Origin: Rotaria macrura
Lineage: Eukaryota > Rotifera > Eurotatoria > Philodinida > Philodinidae
Assembly (NCBI GenBank): GCA_900239685.1
Contig: OENT01000051.1
Coordinates: forward strand, 205,858 to 269,857
Direction: 5' to 3'
Length of the DNA stretch: 64,000 nt
In this document: piece by piece, positions 37,780 through 49,842 of the stretch
How the letters are laid out: each line of letters starts with the position of its first letter
Numbering within the stretch: position 1 is the stretch's first letter
Position numbers and translations under genes: made by a program
Notes under the pieces: generated by a model
Database searches by the model: none
What the model was told of the DNA's origin: nothing
The model's input: the letters and a program-made list of their open reading frames with translations, nothing else

Positions 37780-39837
37780 TATATAGATATATTATTTTTT
37801 CAATATATTTTTATTTATCTAATTATCATTCACACAAAGGGGAGACAAATATATATGTGTATGCCAATATTTCGACGATGCACATTGCATGTGTCGATTT
37901 TTGTTAGGATAGCATTTGAAAATAAACAGAAAGGAATGCACCATGCACAATTCAGTCTGACACTGCTATACATACCTTCGAATCAGATTCATCGATGACA
38001 TATAGTGAAATAATAATCATATTATGATGGAATTTTTTTTCTCATAATAGACTTGGACATGAACATTGATCATAGTCAGAAAAATCATTTGTGTCTTTTA
38101 ATGAACTATGATTCGTAGGATGCAGAAGCAAAACTATTGTGAGTAGTATCACGAAGTATGTGACAATTTCATGAAAATCTTTCTATTTGTCGATGAATGA
38201 AAAATTGTGACGTGAAATAAATGTCATGAATGAATAGATCGTCTCAAATGTCGATTTGAATCAAGTATTAAAAGAAAAACGATAAATCATCAATACTTGA
38301 TCAACGAAGCGGTTAGAAACGAACATGCAAATCATTGAAGTACTCGAAAGTATTGATTCTCGATTATTCCACAGTAAAACGATAACTGAAGAAGCAAAGA
38401 GATTGAAAACGAACTACTTTAAATTATAACATTAAATCTTTTCTATTGTTGCCATAGTTGTATGAATCAATTTGTTTTATTACTTTTCCTTCTTTTATAT
38501 TTTATTGGCAAATATAGATTGCTCTTATTTGATGAAGTCATAAAATATCTTTTGTCACATAAACCGATCAAAGTCCTGATTTACATTTCATGATTTTTCA
38601 TAGAGACAAAAAAAAAGAATTTCTAATATTCAAAACGAAGAAATCAATGTGATGCGAGACACTTGAAATCAAACGAGAGGAAGATTTAGATGATACGAAT
38701 TCTTAGTGCAACTAAACAACGATGACAATATTCACTGGATGACATTGCAAACGTTCAAACATTCGCTGAACAGTAGTGAGGGAACGATCGAATACATATA
38801 CGTGTTGATCTCGATCGATATAAAATTGACTACTAGTAATCATTGAATTTCAGTGATAACTTATCCGATTAAATCTTATTTGCCAGTTTGAACTCGTCAG
38901 TATATTTTTTCTGAAAACGGAGCAATATTATCGGAGTAATAAAAATCGACCGAAGCAGAAGACGGAAGTTCTTGATTAGATTTTAAAAATTTCCCACTTG
39001 ATGACATCTATTGTAACGAATTAATCACATTAGAAAACTTCGGTCTTCTGCTTCGTCTTGACCGATTATTATTACCCATCATATCGAAATGTCTCGTAAG
39101 ATAGGTGTAGAGAGTACTAATTTTCGAATCGATTCAAGTGAAAAATGAACATCATGCGCCCTTGGAACAACTAGTACATCACACTAGGATGATTACATTC
39201 AAAATAATAAATAGTAGTAGGACTCGATTTAATGAATTTTAAATTCCGTGCATATTCTTGTAAGCATCCTCTTGACACTGAATCATATTGTCGAAATCCA
39301 CACAACTCTGGAGAATGAATGATTCAAAAAGGAATAATTTCAAAATAAAGTTAACTATACAAAATAGAGATTCGTTTGCAAGTAACATGATTTGAGAAAG
39401 AGCTACCAAAATATTGCATGATTTCCAAACGATACCCTTTCCTATTCATTGCATTGCATCTGCTCTGTGAACATAGATTTCTCATTATTAAAATCACTGT
39501 CTCCGTATTTTTCAAGCATGAATCAATTCATCATAATACTCAAACATAGAATCAAAACAATTAATTGAACTTATTTCAAGATTAATTAAAATACTTTATG
39601 AGCTACAAATTGTTCAAGAAAATCTAACTCTCAATGATATTCATCAAAACGTCAAAGAATTCAATTGAAATAAAAAAAACACGACAGAAAGAATAACAAT
39701 ATCAGAATTTAAAAGATTATCTTATGCTTTTTGTTTTTCTTTTTAAACAGACTCTTTTTCTTGTTTGCAAACGTGCGTTCAAAAGCAAAAGAAATAAAAA
39801 AAAAAAGAAATCACATAATTCAATGAGTTTTGCTGGT
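37780..39837. other. Intergenic between convergent RABL3 and NMT genes
   Basis: AT-rich DNA with no gene. An AATAAA signal lies near 37920, downstream of RABL3. A short hairpin repeat is present at 38938-39073. Confidence 0.6.
38938..39073. repeat. Short inverted repeat (hairpin), about 135 bp
   Basis: The left arm (about 38938-38975, TAATAAAAATCGACCGAAGC then AGAAGACGGAAG) is the near reverse complement of the right arm (about 39031-39073, CTTCGGTCTTCTGCTTCGTC then CCGATTATTATTA). The spacer is about 55 bp. It is non-coding and possibly a MITE. Confidence 0.75.
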
Positions 39838-42746
39838 TTATTGAAGTAACAACGCGATCTACAAAAATAAAAAATTAAATAGTAAAATTCAATGCTTTGA
39901 GAAATTTTTTTCCTTTAAGACAGACCTTCTCTGGATTCATTTGCGGACATTTCCAATTATAAATATAATATTGAAGATTGCCATCTCCAACACCAAATTT
40001 AAGTTTCTCTAAAAATTCTTTGTTATCCATCAGATCAAGTGCATTGAATACGTCGAAACCATCCTTAGAGATGAGAAAAATAAATTTTAAAGCAACAAAA
40101 ACAAGTAAAAGATCAAAAAGTCTTTGTCTTACATTATGCGCCTGTACGAGACAATCATTAACAAGATCAGGAAGTGGTGTACGACTTGCTGCATAGTAAT
40201 ACATGTAGCATGCATTCAATGTTTTATATTGTGGATGATTCATAATCGTTGACGATAGATGATAGTACGATATGAAATCTGTTATTTCTCCATCTTCTTG
40301 CTTTAAATGAAAAATAAAATTGTCATCGAACGATTCTATCTTACAACTCAATGCTTCTATATTTACTTCAACAACGAATGAGCTGACAATATTTGGGCGA
40401 TGTTGGCATAGATATTCGAATTCTTCTTGAGTAAAGACGGGCGCTAAATCAAAACTTTTTAAGTACTACAATAAGAAAAAAATAAATTTTAGGTATTGCT
40501 TTAATCTAGAATTAATTGTTAATAAAATGATCTGTTTGATTTACTTGAGTAAGTAGAGCAAATGCTTTTGGAACATCTGATTCACGCATAACACGAAAAC
40601 CTTTCGAATGTGTTTCCTATTCGCAAGACAAATAATTGTATGTAATACTATTCAATCAGATAAACATAAAACGTTTACTTCGGGTAAACGATAGAGTTTT
40701 TGCATTCTTTGTAATGTCATGTTTCTACCCAGATGAGAAAATTTAACAGCTATTAATTTTTTAACATTGAGCGATCGATGCCAGTATCTATTTACAATTA
40801 TTAAAAAAATTCGTATAATATATTTTCTATGTTCGCAAAATGCTGTTGAATATCATTGGCGTACCTGCACTTGCTCACAATACCTGGCAGAACAACACCA
40901 GCTGTATAGACAGCTTGAAAAATGCCCTCCAAATTAACACGTCGTGTGATTTCTTTGATTAAAACAGGTGCCATACGTTTTAGACGTAGTTTTTTGTGAA
41001 CACACAAAAAATTAATTTCAACCATAGAAACTTCCCTGGAAAAGAATAATTGAAAGATATGTAACGATAATAATCTCTCTTGTTTTTCTATGACATGTTA
41101 TGAATTTTCAAATATTCTTTCATTTATGTACAATCGACAACTTACAAACGATGATCATTTTTTCGCACTTTCAAAAAAAATCGTTCCATTCTGTTGTACA
41201 ACGAAAAACAAGCGATATACAGGTCACACTTAGATTCTTCAATATGTATGCATCAATTCCAATGCGCTAGAGACATTCAAAAGTATTCTACTGAATCTTC
41301 GCCTTCCTTTTTACGAGGTATTCACAGAAAAAACTCAAGTAAGAAAATGTTGATCTCCAATTGTATTTATTGTGATGGGTCGAATCATTTTTCATCAACA
41401 TCTTCATGAAATCAAGTTGATTTCGGAATTCAATGAGTAGACATTCTGAACCATTGATCTGACACAATCGACAAAATTTGAGATTCAAAATTATGGAAGA
41501 TGCTCACATACATTAGCCCAAAGAGTCCACAAACATGAATCAGGTGAATTTTTCTCCAATCTTACTTTTGTTGCGATTCAATATGTATTCAAACAGCGAC
41601 TATCACAGTTGGTTATCTAACTTTACGCTCAAATCTCGAAGTTCTCTAATATTTCACTGATCAACTATTCTGTAGTCTCATGTTTATCGAAATAACGAGT
41701 CACTGTTAAATTTTGAAAGAGTTTTTTCTACGATGCCCTTGCTTGTATCAATCAAAAACGACGAAAAAAAAAACTAAGACACATTAGGTTTTCGAAAGGA
41801 ATCCAACAATCTAACACTATATCTCTACATTCTCAGTTCGTTAAGTTTTTTTTCTTGAAATACTCCTTTTATAAAAAAGTATATTACTTGTCATAAGCTT
41901 TCATTCGAATCGGAACAGCACTAATGAAGCCGACCATTTTTCGACTTTTTGTCACACGTACCGACGCATGCCATTTTCGAATCCATCCTGGTGCACACAA
42001 AGCCCTTGCGAATAGAGAAGGAATTCATTTTTCCTTTTGACAATGAGTTTTACAAAGCTTACCATCGTAAAAATGGCTCTGAATAATCGAAACGAAACAT
42101 GTTATCATCATCTTCAACATAATTTTCGTTTAAAAGCTCATATAATTCTTTTAACTAAACATTCAAGAAAGCAAGAATTCAATCATTTTTCCCTTTTCAC
42201 ATATTTTTATTTTCGTATTTACTTGTGCATTATCAAGAATATCAACTTCGTCCCATGAAAAACCATCGGGTAATTTATATGGTTCTTGTCTTAGTTCTTC
42301 GATAGGTTTATCTTCTTCTACGGGCCCATTATTTTCTGATGTTACTTTCGTTCCAATACTCGGCACTGGTTGTGTATGCCAAAATTTCCATTCTTGTCTT
42401 GATGCAGCTTCTTCGTCCGATTTCGGTGCACTTCGATTGTTACTTACAGCACTGGCTTGTTCAGCTAGTGCTATTTTCTTTAATAAATCTTGTACTGATT
42501 CTGTTGAACGTGTCTATTCGTTTGAAAATAAATGACCATAGAGAAATATTGGACTCAAAAAAAATATATTTTTACATCTTTATTTTGTCCTGCATTTGAA
42601 CTGTTGCCATCGGGTGCGTCGATCGTTGGACTCGCAGCAGTTTCTGGTTTATCTTTTAATTTTTTCTGTGTTGATTTCGTTGCTTGACTATCTTTCGATA
42701 CAGTTTGATTATTATCATTAAGCTCAGCTTGTTCTTGATCGGCCAT
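39838..42746 (-). CDS. NMT1: Glycylpeptide N-tetradecanoyltransferase (N-myristoyltransferase)
   Basis: It transfers myristate from myristoyl-CoA to the N-terminal Gly of cytosolic proteins. Eleven exons: 42746-42576, 42513-42223, 42154-42063, 42004-41888, 41035-40865, 40787-40679, 40616-40545, 40465-40367, 40300-40133, 40063-39926 and 39858-39838; 482 aa, against 496 in human NMT1. The N-terminus is disordered and Lys/Asp/Gln-rich. Then come [35 protein letters not shown] and [20 protein letters not shown]. Both family signatures are present: [12 protein letters not shown] and [35 protein letters not shown] and the C-terminus IALLLQ match the family; the terminal carboxylate is the catalytic base in known NMTs. 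An acceptor (TGTTTTTAG) lies 10 nt before the ATG. The stop codon is part of an AATAAA signal. The gene is divergent from SNRPD1. Confidence 0.96.
41036..41887 (-). other. NMT intron 4 (852 nt)
   Basis: This is the only long intron of NMT, between the exon ending [17 protein letters not shown] and the one starting with [11 protein letters not shown]. It has no visible repeats and no convincing coding content. Confidence 0.75.
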
Positions 42747-43191
42747 GATTTTGAATCTAAAAACAAGGATAATTATTATGATAATAAAAATGAGTGAGTG
42801 AGCATTAACGTAACGAAAGGCGAATGCAAAGACCTTCAACAAATACATACAAACCTGCAATTGTAGAATTTCATAAAAAGTGAAGCGAAAGGAAAAAATT
42901 ATAAAATTTATCAAACACAGAAAAAATTATTGGAATTTTTTCTATTTGAAAACTTTTTTTTCTTATTTGTTGATTAGATGTCTCTTTCCTTTCTTTTTTT
43001 TCGAATAATATATGGAGGTTATAGCCATTATGAAGTGGATTGGCCAATTTTTCACCAGTAACTGATGCATATTGGTTTTATTCTTTTCCTCTTTGACAAA
43101 GACATAATCTTTCACAATATTCTACCTTTTTTTAAAGATCTCTGTTTTTCGTCGATATTTGTAGAGAAACAAGAAGCAGAGTTCTAGAAAA
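42747..43191. promoter_or_regulatory. Divergent NMT / SNRPD1 intergenic region
   Basis: 445 bp lie between the two start codons, which point away from each other, so both genes probably start from this shared interval. It contains T-rich runs and acceptor-like AG sites close to each ATG. No canonical core promoter element was fixed. Confidence 0.5.
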
Positions 43192-43787
43192 ATGAAACTT
43201 GTTCGATTTCTTATGAAATTAACTCATGAAAGTGTTACAGTAGCACTCAAGAATGGTTCGATTGTATTTGGTACTGTTATTGGCGTTGATATGTCGATGA
43301 ATACACATTTGAAATCTGCTAAACTAACACCGAAAAATGGCGAACCAATATCATTTGATTTTATTACTATACGAGGTCAGTTTGAACGATAGAATCGAAA
43401 ACAAACGAGAGATTTTTTTTCATTGGTTTATGTTCTTTTGTCTAGGTAACAATATTCGGCATTTCATTTTGCCAGATAGTCTCCCGTTAGATACATTACT
43501 TGTTGATGATACACCGAAAACTAAAGCTAAACGTGAACGGACTGGTTCGTATTACCTATTCTAAGATAAGCATGAATATGAACTGAGCTAACTGTGTCTA
43601 CTTATGTTTTAGGTCCAACTGGTATGGGAGCCAGAGGTATGTTAGAAAAAAGTGTAAAGCTTTTTCTCATACACTTTTGCTTATGTTTGATTTAGGTCGT
43701 GGAAGAGGTCGTGGTCGTGGTCGTGGTCGCGGCGGCCCCGGTGGAGGCAATCGTGAAGGTGGCGGTTTTGGTGGCCGAAATCGTTAA
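43192..43787 (+). CDS. SNRPD1: Small nuclear ribonucleoprotein Sm D1
   Basis: A core Sm-ring subunit of the spliceosomal U1, U2, U4 and U5 snRNPs. Four exons, 43192-43375, 43446-43544, 43613-43636 (24 nt) and 43696-43787, all in phase; 132 aa, slightly longer than human (119). The Sm1 motif is in [20 protein letters not shown] and [10 protein letters not shown]. Sm2 is in [20 protein letters not shown]. The C-terminus is a run of Gly-Arg dipeptides followed by a Gly-rich tail ending FGGRNR, the site of symmetric arginine dimethylation in this family. Compared with vertebrate D1 the tail has extra Gly/Asn/Phe. AATAAA lies at 43839-43844, about 50 nt after the stop. AG acceptors just before the ATG fit trans-splicing. 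Confidence 0.96.
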
Positions 43788-46298
43788 TTTTTATATATCA
43801 AAGAACAATGTCCGTTTTACTTTCGTCTTATAGACAAAAATAAACTTGTTTGTTTCATCGTTGTACTTCAGTGTTGTCATAGAAAAAAAAACTGTTTGTT
43901 CAAAGAAAAAAAAGTTGATCTATTCAATATAAAGAAACAATTTGACTCCAGTATAATTTTGTAGCACAGCAATATGATGAACAATTATGTTTGGTTAGTA
44001 ATTCGAAAGATTGACGTTGATGTCGATATTATCATATCTTTTGAAATCTAAAAAACCGAAAGACCAATATTAATGTTCACTAAGCAGACAGTAAAAAGAA
44101 GTTTATTATCATATCTATAAAAAGGAATAAAGAGAGAACGAAATTTTTCGTGTCATACTAATTTTGTTCTTGATTCATTGAGCAGCAAAACACAGTATGA
44201 GAGAAACGCGATTCATGTTGATATCTTCATCAGTCAAATCATATATTCACTTGCAGAAGTATCTTGCTATTGTCATCATCGTGGCACACAAGTACGGTGG
44301 ATTGTTTAAGGATGTAAATCAAAAGTGCTTATCTCAATAGGGTTTAACGGAGATAATATTCAAGCATCAACACACACTTTTGATTTCACATATATAACGA
44401 ATCATGTCGTTATAGAGATCATACATCAGTCAATGATAGCATCAATACAGGATTCATAGCAATATCGTGAATTTTGTTTTTGTAGTAACCAGTATGGATA
44501 CTACGATCTAAGCATTGTAGTGTAAGTCTGGATGTTCTTTGAACTTATTCTTTCTTATCATAAATGTTCTGTAACATCACATGTTATACTTCGTTTATTG
44601 CGATGAGAAGATGGACTGAACAAAATGGACTATTTATTTATTTTTACACTTATCCGTGGGGTGTTTTTTACTAAGTATTTTCAATTATTCCTAGTTAGAT
44701 TGATCTTAATTACTTGTTATGTTACGAAACATTTCATATCGTCTATGGGAAAAAATCGTTACTATGTCTTATTTTTAAACACGGGATCGATATTAATTTT
44801 TCACTATTGTTTTAGCCTAACATAAACGAATATATTCACAAATCGTTGTCTATCTATTAAATTCTCGATTTGTGCTTTGATATCTTTCGTGGATACGAAC
44901 CATATATTCGCTGATGATTTATCGTCACATTTTCTATCATTATCTTCAATGCCATTTCGAACAAAACTAAACTGATGAACAAAACAAATCAAAAGTGTTT
45001 TCAAACACTAAATTAAACATGCCATAGTGTAGAAACAACCGATGAATTTATATGAAACCATTAGATACAATGCCATCGTCAAATTGTTTCGATGATTTCT
45101 TGATGTTATTTTTGATAGATGTCAGATCGAACATGTAAAGAAATTGAAATATTTTGGTGCTATTCTGGATGTTAAACTAATGTGTACAGCTCATACTGAT
45201 TATATGCAAGGCAAAAGTTGCACCAACATGTTTTTAAATAGGTTCAGGATCAGATTTAGGAAATCTATCATATACATAAAGAAACTGCCATTGTAAGAGC
45301 GTTTTCTATCGCAATACATGGATCGACGTGATCGTACACTATGATGCAGGAATATTCACGGATAAATACGGAGCGCAATGGAGACCTTATAGAGACTTTA
45401 TGTACGAGAATTGTAAGCGATTATGTTATTTTTTCTTCGCACATTTCTACATTGTTTGGTATCCGATAGTTTAGAACTGTAATTCTACAAACTTTTACAT
45501 CACTGCATGAGTCAAATGTTGGATAAACATGTTACCTACCAACTATCAACAGCTTTCATACATCCATACAACTTCAATCACTCCTTAATATTTACTAGAT
45601 GCTCAGCTCAAGTAAGAAACAACAATTTGAAACGATTGATCGATAATTCTAGAGAGTAACAAATACATGATTAGATGTTAGAGATGTGTTTATTGAAAAA
45701 TGTTTCCCAAAAGAATTGATCTCGAGATTAGTAATCATCCACTGGAATAAGTTTGTTTATAGATACAATGTTGAAAATGAATTCAAATACCATTGAAGAT
45801 TTTTTGAAGTACTGTTAGTCTAACATATCTACCTACAGGAATATCTTTCGAATTCATTATTATCTGTGATGTTATCCCAAATATATCCTATTGTTTCTCT
45901 TTCGGGTCGGTTTTGTTTCACGACTCAATGTGCAATCCTCGTTCCTATAGCCAGTGTTGTCTCACTGTCGTTAAGTAGCTGCACTTAAATGAAATAATTA
46001 TACGGTAGTTTTCATCGATCAAATCAAAATTGAAAATCATGAGCTTTGTTTGTTGTCGCATAAGTCCAAACATGACCATTCGTATACGAGTAGTATTAAT
46101 CATAGTAGAAATCAAGTTTGTTAATAAAAAAGAAATCCGATGAAAAAAAACATGATTAACAAAGGAATTTACGGCATTTGTTAAATGATTCACTCCTTTT
46201 TTTTCTATTATTTAACTGAAAATTGTCTTCATTCCAGTCTGTACTTCCATTGGAAAAAATACAGTTTAATTCGAGAGTTGAATAATTGTTCTATAGAA
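43788..46298. other. Intergenic, with a retroelement relic
   Basis: No intact gene was found over 2.5 kb. A reverse-transcriptase-like relic is at 45120-45360; the rest is unremarkable AT-rich DNA. Confidence 0.55.
45120..45360 (+). pseudogene. Relic of a non-LTR reverse transcriptase
   Basis: One frame reads IEHVKKLKYFGAILDVKL followed by CTAHTDYMQGKSCTNMFLNR, and then a stop near 45293. The K-Y-x-G-x-x-L-D-x-K-L ... H-x-x-Y block, followed by a basic helix, is the region after the catalytic core in LINE-type reverse transcriptases. The copy is short and interrupted, so it is dead. Traces may continue to about 45650. Confidence 0.6.
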
Positions 46299-46550
46299 TC
46301 AAATAATAAAAAGATCTGAAATTAATGCATCGCAGAATTCATCGTAAGAAATCTTTCCATCTTGATCTTTATCTATTTCTGACATAATGTGATAGAATTC
46401 TTCTTCATCAAGTTGAATATTAAATCGTTTCAGTAGATGTTTGAATTCAACGTTAGTCAAATATCCTTTGCCATTTTTATCACTTAATCGAAACCTTTGA
46501 TAGAGACTTCCATACTTTTGAATGCTCTAAATCAAAACAAAATAAATGTA

Positions 46551-46588
<38 letters not shown>

Positions 46589-48760
46589 GGGTCAAAATTG
46601 GGTTTTGGTCGAATCTAAGATTTGACAGGACAAAATTGGGATATGGTTAGAGATAAATTCAAACAGCCACGTGCTTCACTATCAGTGAATTGGAATTGGA
46701 AAAAAAGGAATAATTGTGTTGCGAGGGGTTGTGTCGAGATGTAGTATAAATTTACGTAGTATCATTTAATTAAAAAATGTCCCAATCGAATTGAGTAACC
46801 GTCGAAACAAATAATAGTGTATTGCATGTTTAGGAACAACTAGAAAAACATATCTATTTATTAGGTAGAAAGTGTAGAGACTAGAGCGTAATAGAAAAAA
46901 AATTTATAATGATAATGTCAAATGTTTATTTTTTACCAAGGGTAAACCATCAGGTTTTTCACCGAAATGCATTTACTGAGAAAAACGTCATGTCGTTTTA
47001 ACTAAAAACTGGGAATGTTTTGTTCCAAAAAATGTCATTCGAAACGTAGCAGTTGTTCCAATATGGATAGATAGACTGAAGTATCTTGTCTTTTTAATAT
47101 GCTAGGAAGAAACATGTACATTAATAAAAGAAAGTTTCTATACTTTCATTTTAATTATTGCGATTGTTTAATGTATCCCTAATCAAATCCTACTTTTGTC
47201 CAGCCAAAATCGGAATCCCAACTTTACTCGGTCAAATCTTAAAATTTGACCAAATCCCAATTTCGCCCCCAACATACATATATACATATATATTCATTCT
47301 TATTTTTCTTTTGTTTATTTAGTTACTTGAGAACGAATTCGATTGAAAATAGAATTGATTGTAGCTGGTAAACACGACCACGATTGCTTCAGGTAAGAAA
47401 ATAATTATTTTAATGAAGAAGTGTGCGCCTTTTTTGTTTTATATTCTTACTTGTGATTGAATCATGTGTGTTGAACGAGAAAATATCGCTCGGTTATGAG
47501 GTTTCAGTGTTAGTTGATTCGAAAAATATTTCATAAAGTCGAAGTAATTGAATTGTCCATGATTTTTCGTTGGAAATAATAAAGCAAATTCAACTTGTTG
47601 ATTGTTATTTAATGGAAAGCAGTATTTTTTCATCAAAGTCTATATGAATGAAAGAAAGAAAGCAAAGAAAACTCCTAACGACAGAATTACAATGTAAAAC
47701 AAGACGAAAGTGTCTACATTTTAAAATAGGGCATTACAAATCAATATCTGTATTAGATGATGACTTCCTACCCATTGATAAATAGATGCTGATAGTGAAA
47801 AAAATTATGCTAATCTCGTATGAGACATTAGTTTTGAGGCTATATGTTTATTATAGATCATTTTGTTCTCATTGTCGTACATGTAGAGAGAAGAGATTCA
47901 ATAATCTAGTATTTCTTTGAAATCTTACGTCAAAAAGGAACCAAAAAAGGGTATTAAGATTAAAACGACACGAAATACTTACAATCATTTGATCAATACT
48001 GATAAAAAGTCGGCCATGACGGTCGAAAGAACTAAATGAACAACATAAAATATTTTCTTTATACAGAACTTCTAAAAAATGGAACAATAACAAATTTTAC
48101 ATACGAAAAATCATCCTTTAAATTTTGCCAATTTTTTTTAACGTGATGAATAATAAGTGTTGAATAATTCAATATGCTACATTGATTCGGTAATATTAGA
48201 TCATCCTTTGCAGAAAATTTGAACTCTATTCAATAGAATACTATAATTAAATGAATGACAATTAAGAAAATTGATTTCTACTTTCATAATTGTCTAGTTG
48301 AGTTGGAGCAAAATTCTGAAGAAATATATCATAAGCAATACCTTCAGTAGACGGCTGACATGAATTCCATAATAAGTCAAGACAATCGTCAGTAATTAAG
48401 ACATCTGAGCTAGATCATTTGCATAGAAAGAAAAAACGAGAAATATACTATGACTTATGTTTGATTGTTGGTTTATATTTAAAACAAATACCTCCGTATA
48501 ATATGTTCAAATTTTTGTTTATCAATAAAAGCATTGTTTTGGTAATGTTGATGGATAATAGACATATGATTGATGAAGTATTTTTGTAAATAAGGTTTAA
48601 TTTCATCATGGTATAATATTTTTTTCTTGGAGTATACATTCAAAACTGGTTTCCAATTGTATGCATTATGAGAAAATGTATAAAAATTATTGAATTGTCG
48701 AGGAATATTCGATCGATTATTAAATGAATTGTTTCTACCAAGAGTCTCTTTAGTATTCAT
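46299..48760 (-). CDS. EF-hand calcium-binding protein (EFCAB-like), 347 aa
   Basis: Seven exons: 48760-48492, 48409-48282, 48225-48105, 48031-47983, 47639-47451, 47386-47327 and 46526-46299, all in phase. The C-terminus carries two adjacent EF-hands: loop DKNGKGYLTNVE (about aa 288-299) and the more canonical DKDQDGKISYDE (about aa 324-335). Earlier in the protein FDRHGRLFISIDQM looks like a degenerate or shortened EF loop, and further helix pairs (KIIL-type segments, and NHGQFNYFDFMKYF) suggest degenerate EF-hands throughout, as in EFCAB6-type proteins. The N-terminus is Asn-rich with no signal peptide. The protein is probably cytosolic, or ciliary by analogy to EFCAB proteins; the exact orthologue is not fixed. 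The last intron contains a transposable element. Confidence 0.85.
46555..46583. repeat. (TA)n microsatellite at element border
   Basis: An alternating T/A tract directly abutting the left terminal repeat of the element at 46584. Confidence 0.9.
46584..47274. mobile_element. TIR element with TA target duplication (non-autonomous DNA transposon), 691 bp
   Basis: The left terminal inverted repeat at 46584-46626 starts TGTTGGGGTCAAAATTGGG. The right one at 47231-47274 is its near reverse complement, ending CCCCCAACA. Both ends are flanked by TA (46582-46583 and 47275-47276), the target site of Tc1/mariner-type elements. The interior has no coding frame, so it is a MITE. It sits in the last intron of the EF-hand gene, inside a (TA)n region. 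Confidence 0.85.
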
Positions 48761-49072
48761 CTTTCTTTTTTTGACTTTATGATGAATGTTCGATGTGAAT
48801 ATTTGTCATAGAAAGAGACTTAGCAACTGAGAAAAGTTTTTATAGTTTTCTAATTAAACAAAAATACATGTAAGCTTGTTTATATTTACTTTCGAATGAA
48901 TAGACTTTTTTATTAGATGTATTATCAATTAAAAATCAACATTGACTTTATTTTTGAAGTTCCTTTTTTTATTGTTTGATTAAAGACTGATAAAAAAAAA
49001 TTACTTTTCTTTTTCATTACAAACACACAAAGAACATCAATGCATGTTTATTTTTCTTTGTTCGCTTCATTT
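48761..49072. other. Short intergenic spacer
   Basis: 312 bp of AT-rich DNA between two minus-strand genes, with T-rich runs. No feature was fixed. Confidence 0.6.
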
Positions 49073-49780
49073 TCAAAGCTGAACAGGTACACGATGGCAG
49101 TTTTCTATGCTCTGCTTATTATCTGATTGTTTTATTTCAGTAGCAGCGGCATCTCGACATAGACCAGTAACATTTTTCACATTCTCTAAATGAAGTATTA
49201 ATGCATATGCATGATTTGTTGTGTGAAATGGATCAAAATCAAGATATTTAGGTAAATATTCATAGCACCGCCAGCCGCATCGTTCGTATAGTTCAAGTGC
49301 AGCTGTATTTAATGTATTTACATGTAGAGTTACAGAATTAATACCATTGCGTTGTTCAACTAAAGCACGATGAACAATTTGTTGTAATAGACGTGTGCCT
49401 AAACCTTGTCGACGATGTTCTTTTCTCGTTACTAAATAGCATATATAAAGACTATTGATCGAATTTTTTTGTCTTGTTAATACTGTCATAGCACTTATAT
49501 TAGATGTAACTGAAGTGGCATTTAGTGGTACAAATGCATAGGCAATACCATGATTTAGCATACAGTTTAAGATCGAATGCCAAAATTTAGCATTAGGCAT
49601 TTCATACAGATCGCGTAATGTTTGATCGAAGAAATGCCATCGAACGTAAGCATCAAACATGATATGATGATTCAATATTAGATTAAGTTCAAATAAGCGA
49701 TAGACATTCTTATAGTCATCACCAATACGACTATATTTAATATTTGTCGCTCTATCATATAATTGAGGTTTAGATGACAT
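49073..49780 (-). CDS. GNAT N-acetyltransferase, NAA60-like
   Basis: Single-exon frame of 235 aa. The GNAT core is clear: strand SLYICYLVTRKEHRRQGLGT, with the acetyl-CoA pyrophosphate loop R-R-Q-G-L-G at about aa 122-127, then a helix and INSVTLHVNTLNTAALELYE plus GWRCYEYLPKYL. The LHV.T.N.AA..LYE block followed by a YLP.Y motif is characteristic of NAA60 (Golgi-associated N-terminal acetyltransferase F), which acetylates Met-started transmembrane protein N-termini. The C-terminal extension is polar and lacks a clear amphipathic Golgi-anchoring helix, so the location is uncertain. An acceptor (ATTGCATTAG) ends one base before the ATG, and splicing from the Cys-rich ORF upstream would be in frame. 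Confidence 0.8.
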   Translation of the reverse strand: MSSKPQLYDRATNIKYSRIGDDYKNVYRLFELNLILNHHIMFDAYVRWHFFDQTLRDLYEMPNAKFWHSILNCMLNHGIAYAFVPLNATSVTSNISAMTVLTRQKNSINSLYICYLVTRKEHRRQGLGTRLLQQIVHRALVEQRNGINSVTLHVNTLNTAALELYERCGWRCYEYLPKYLDFDPFHTTNHAYALILHLENVKNVTGLCRDAAATEIKQSDNKQSIENCHRVPVQL

Positions 49781-49842
49781 TCTAATGCAATATATTTATA
49801 TTGAAGATAAAAAACAAAATGAAAAATAACTAGATATATTTC

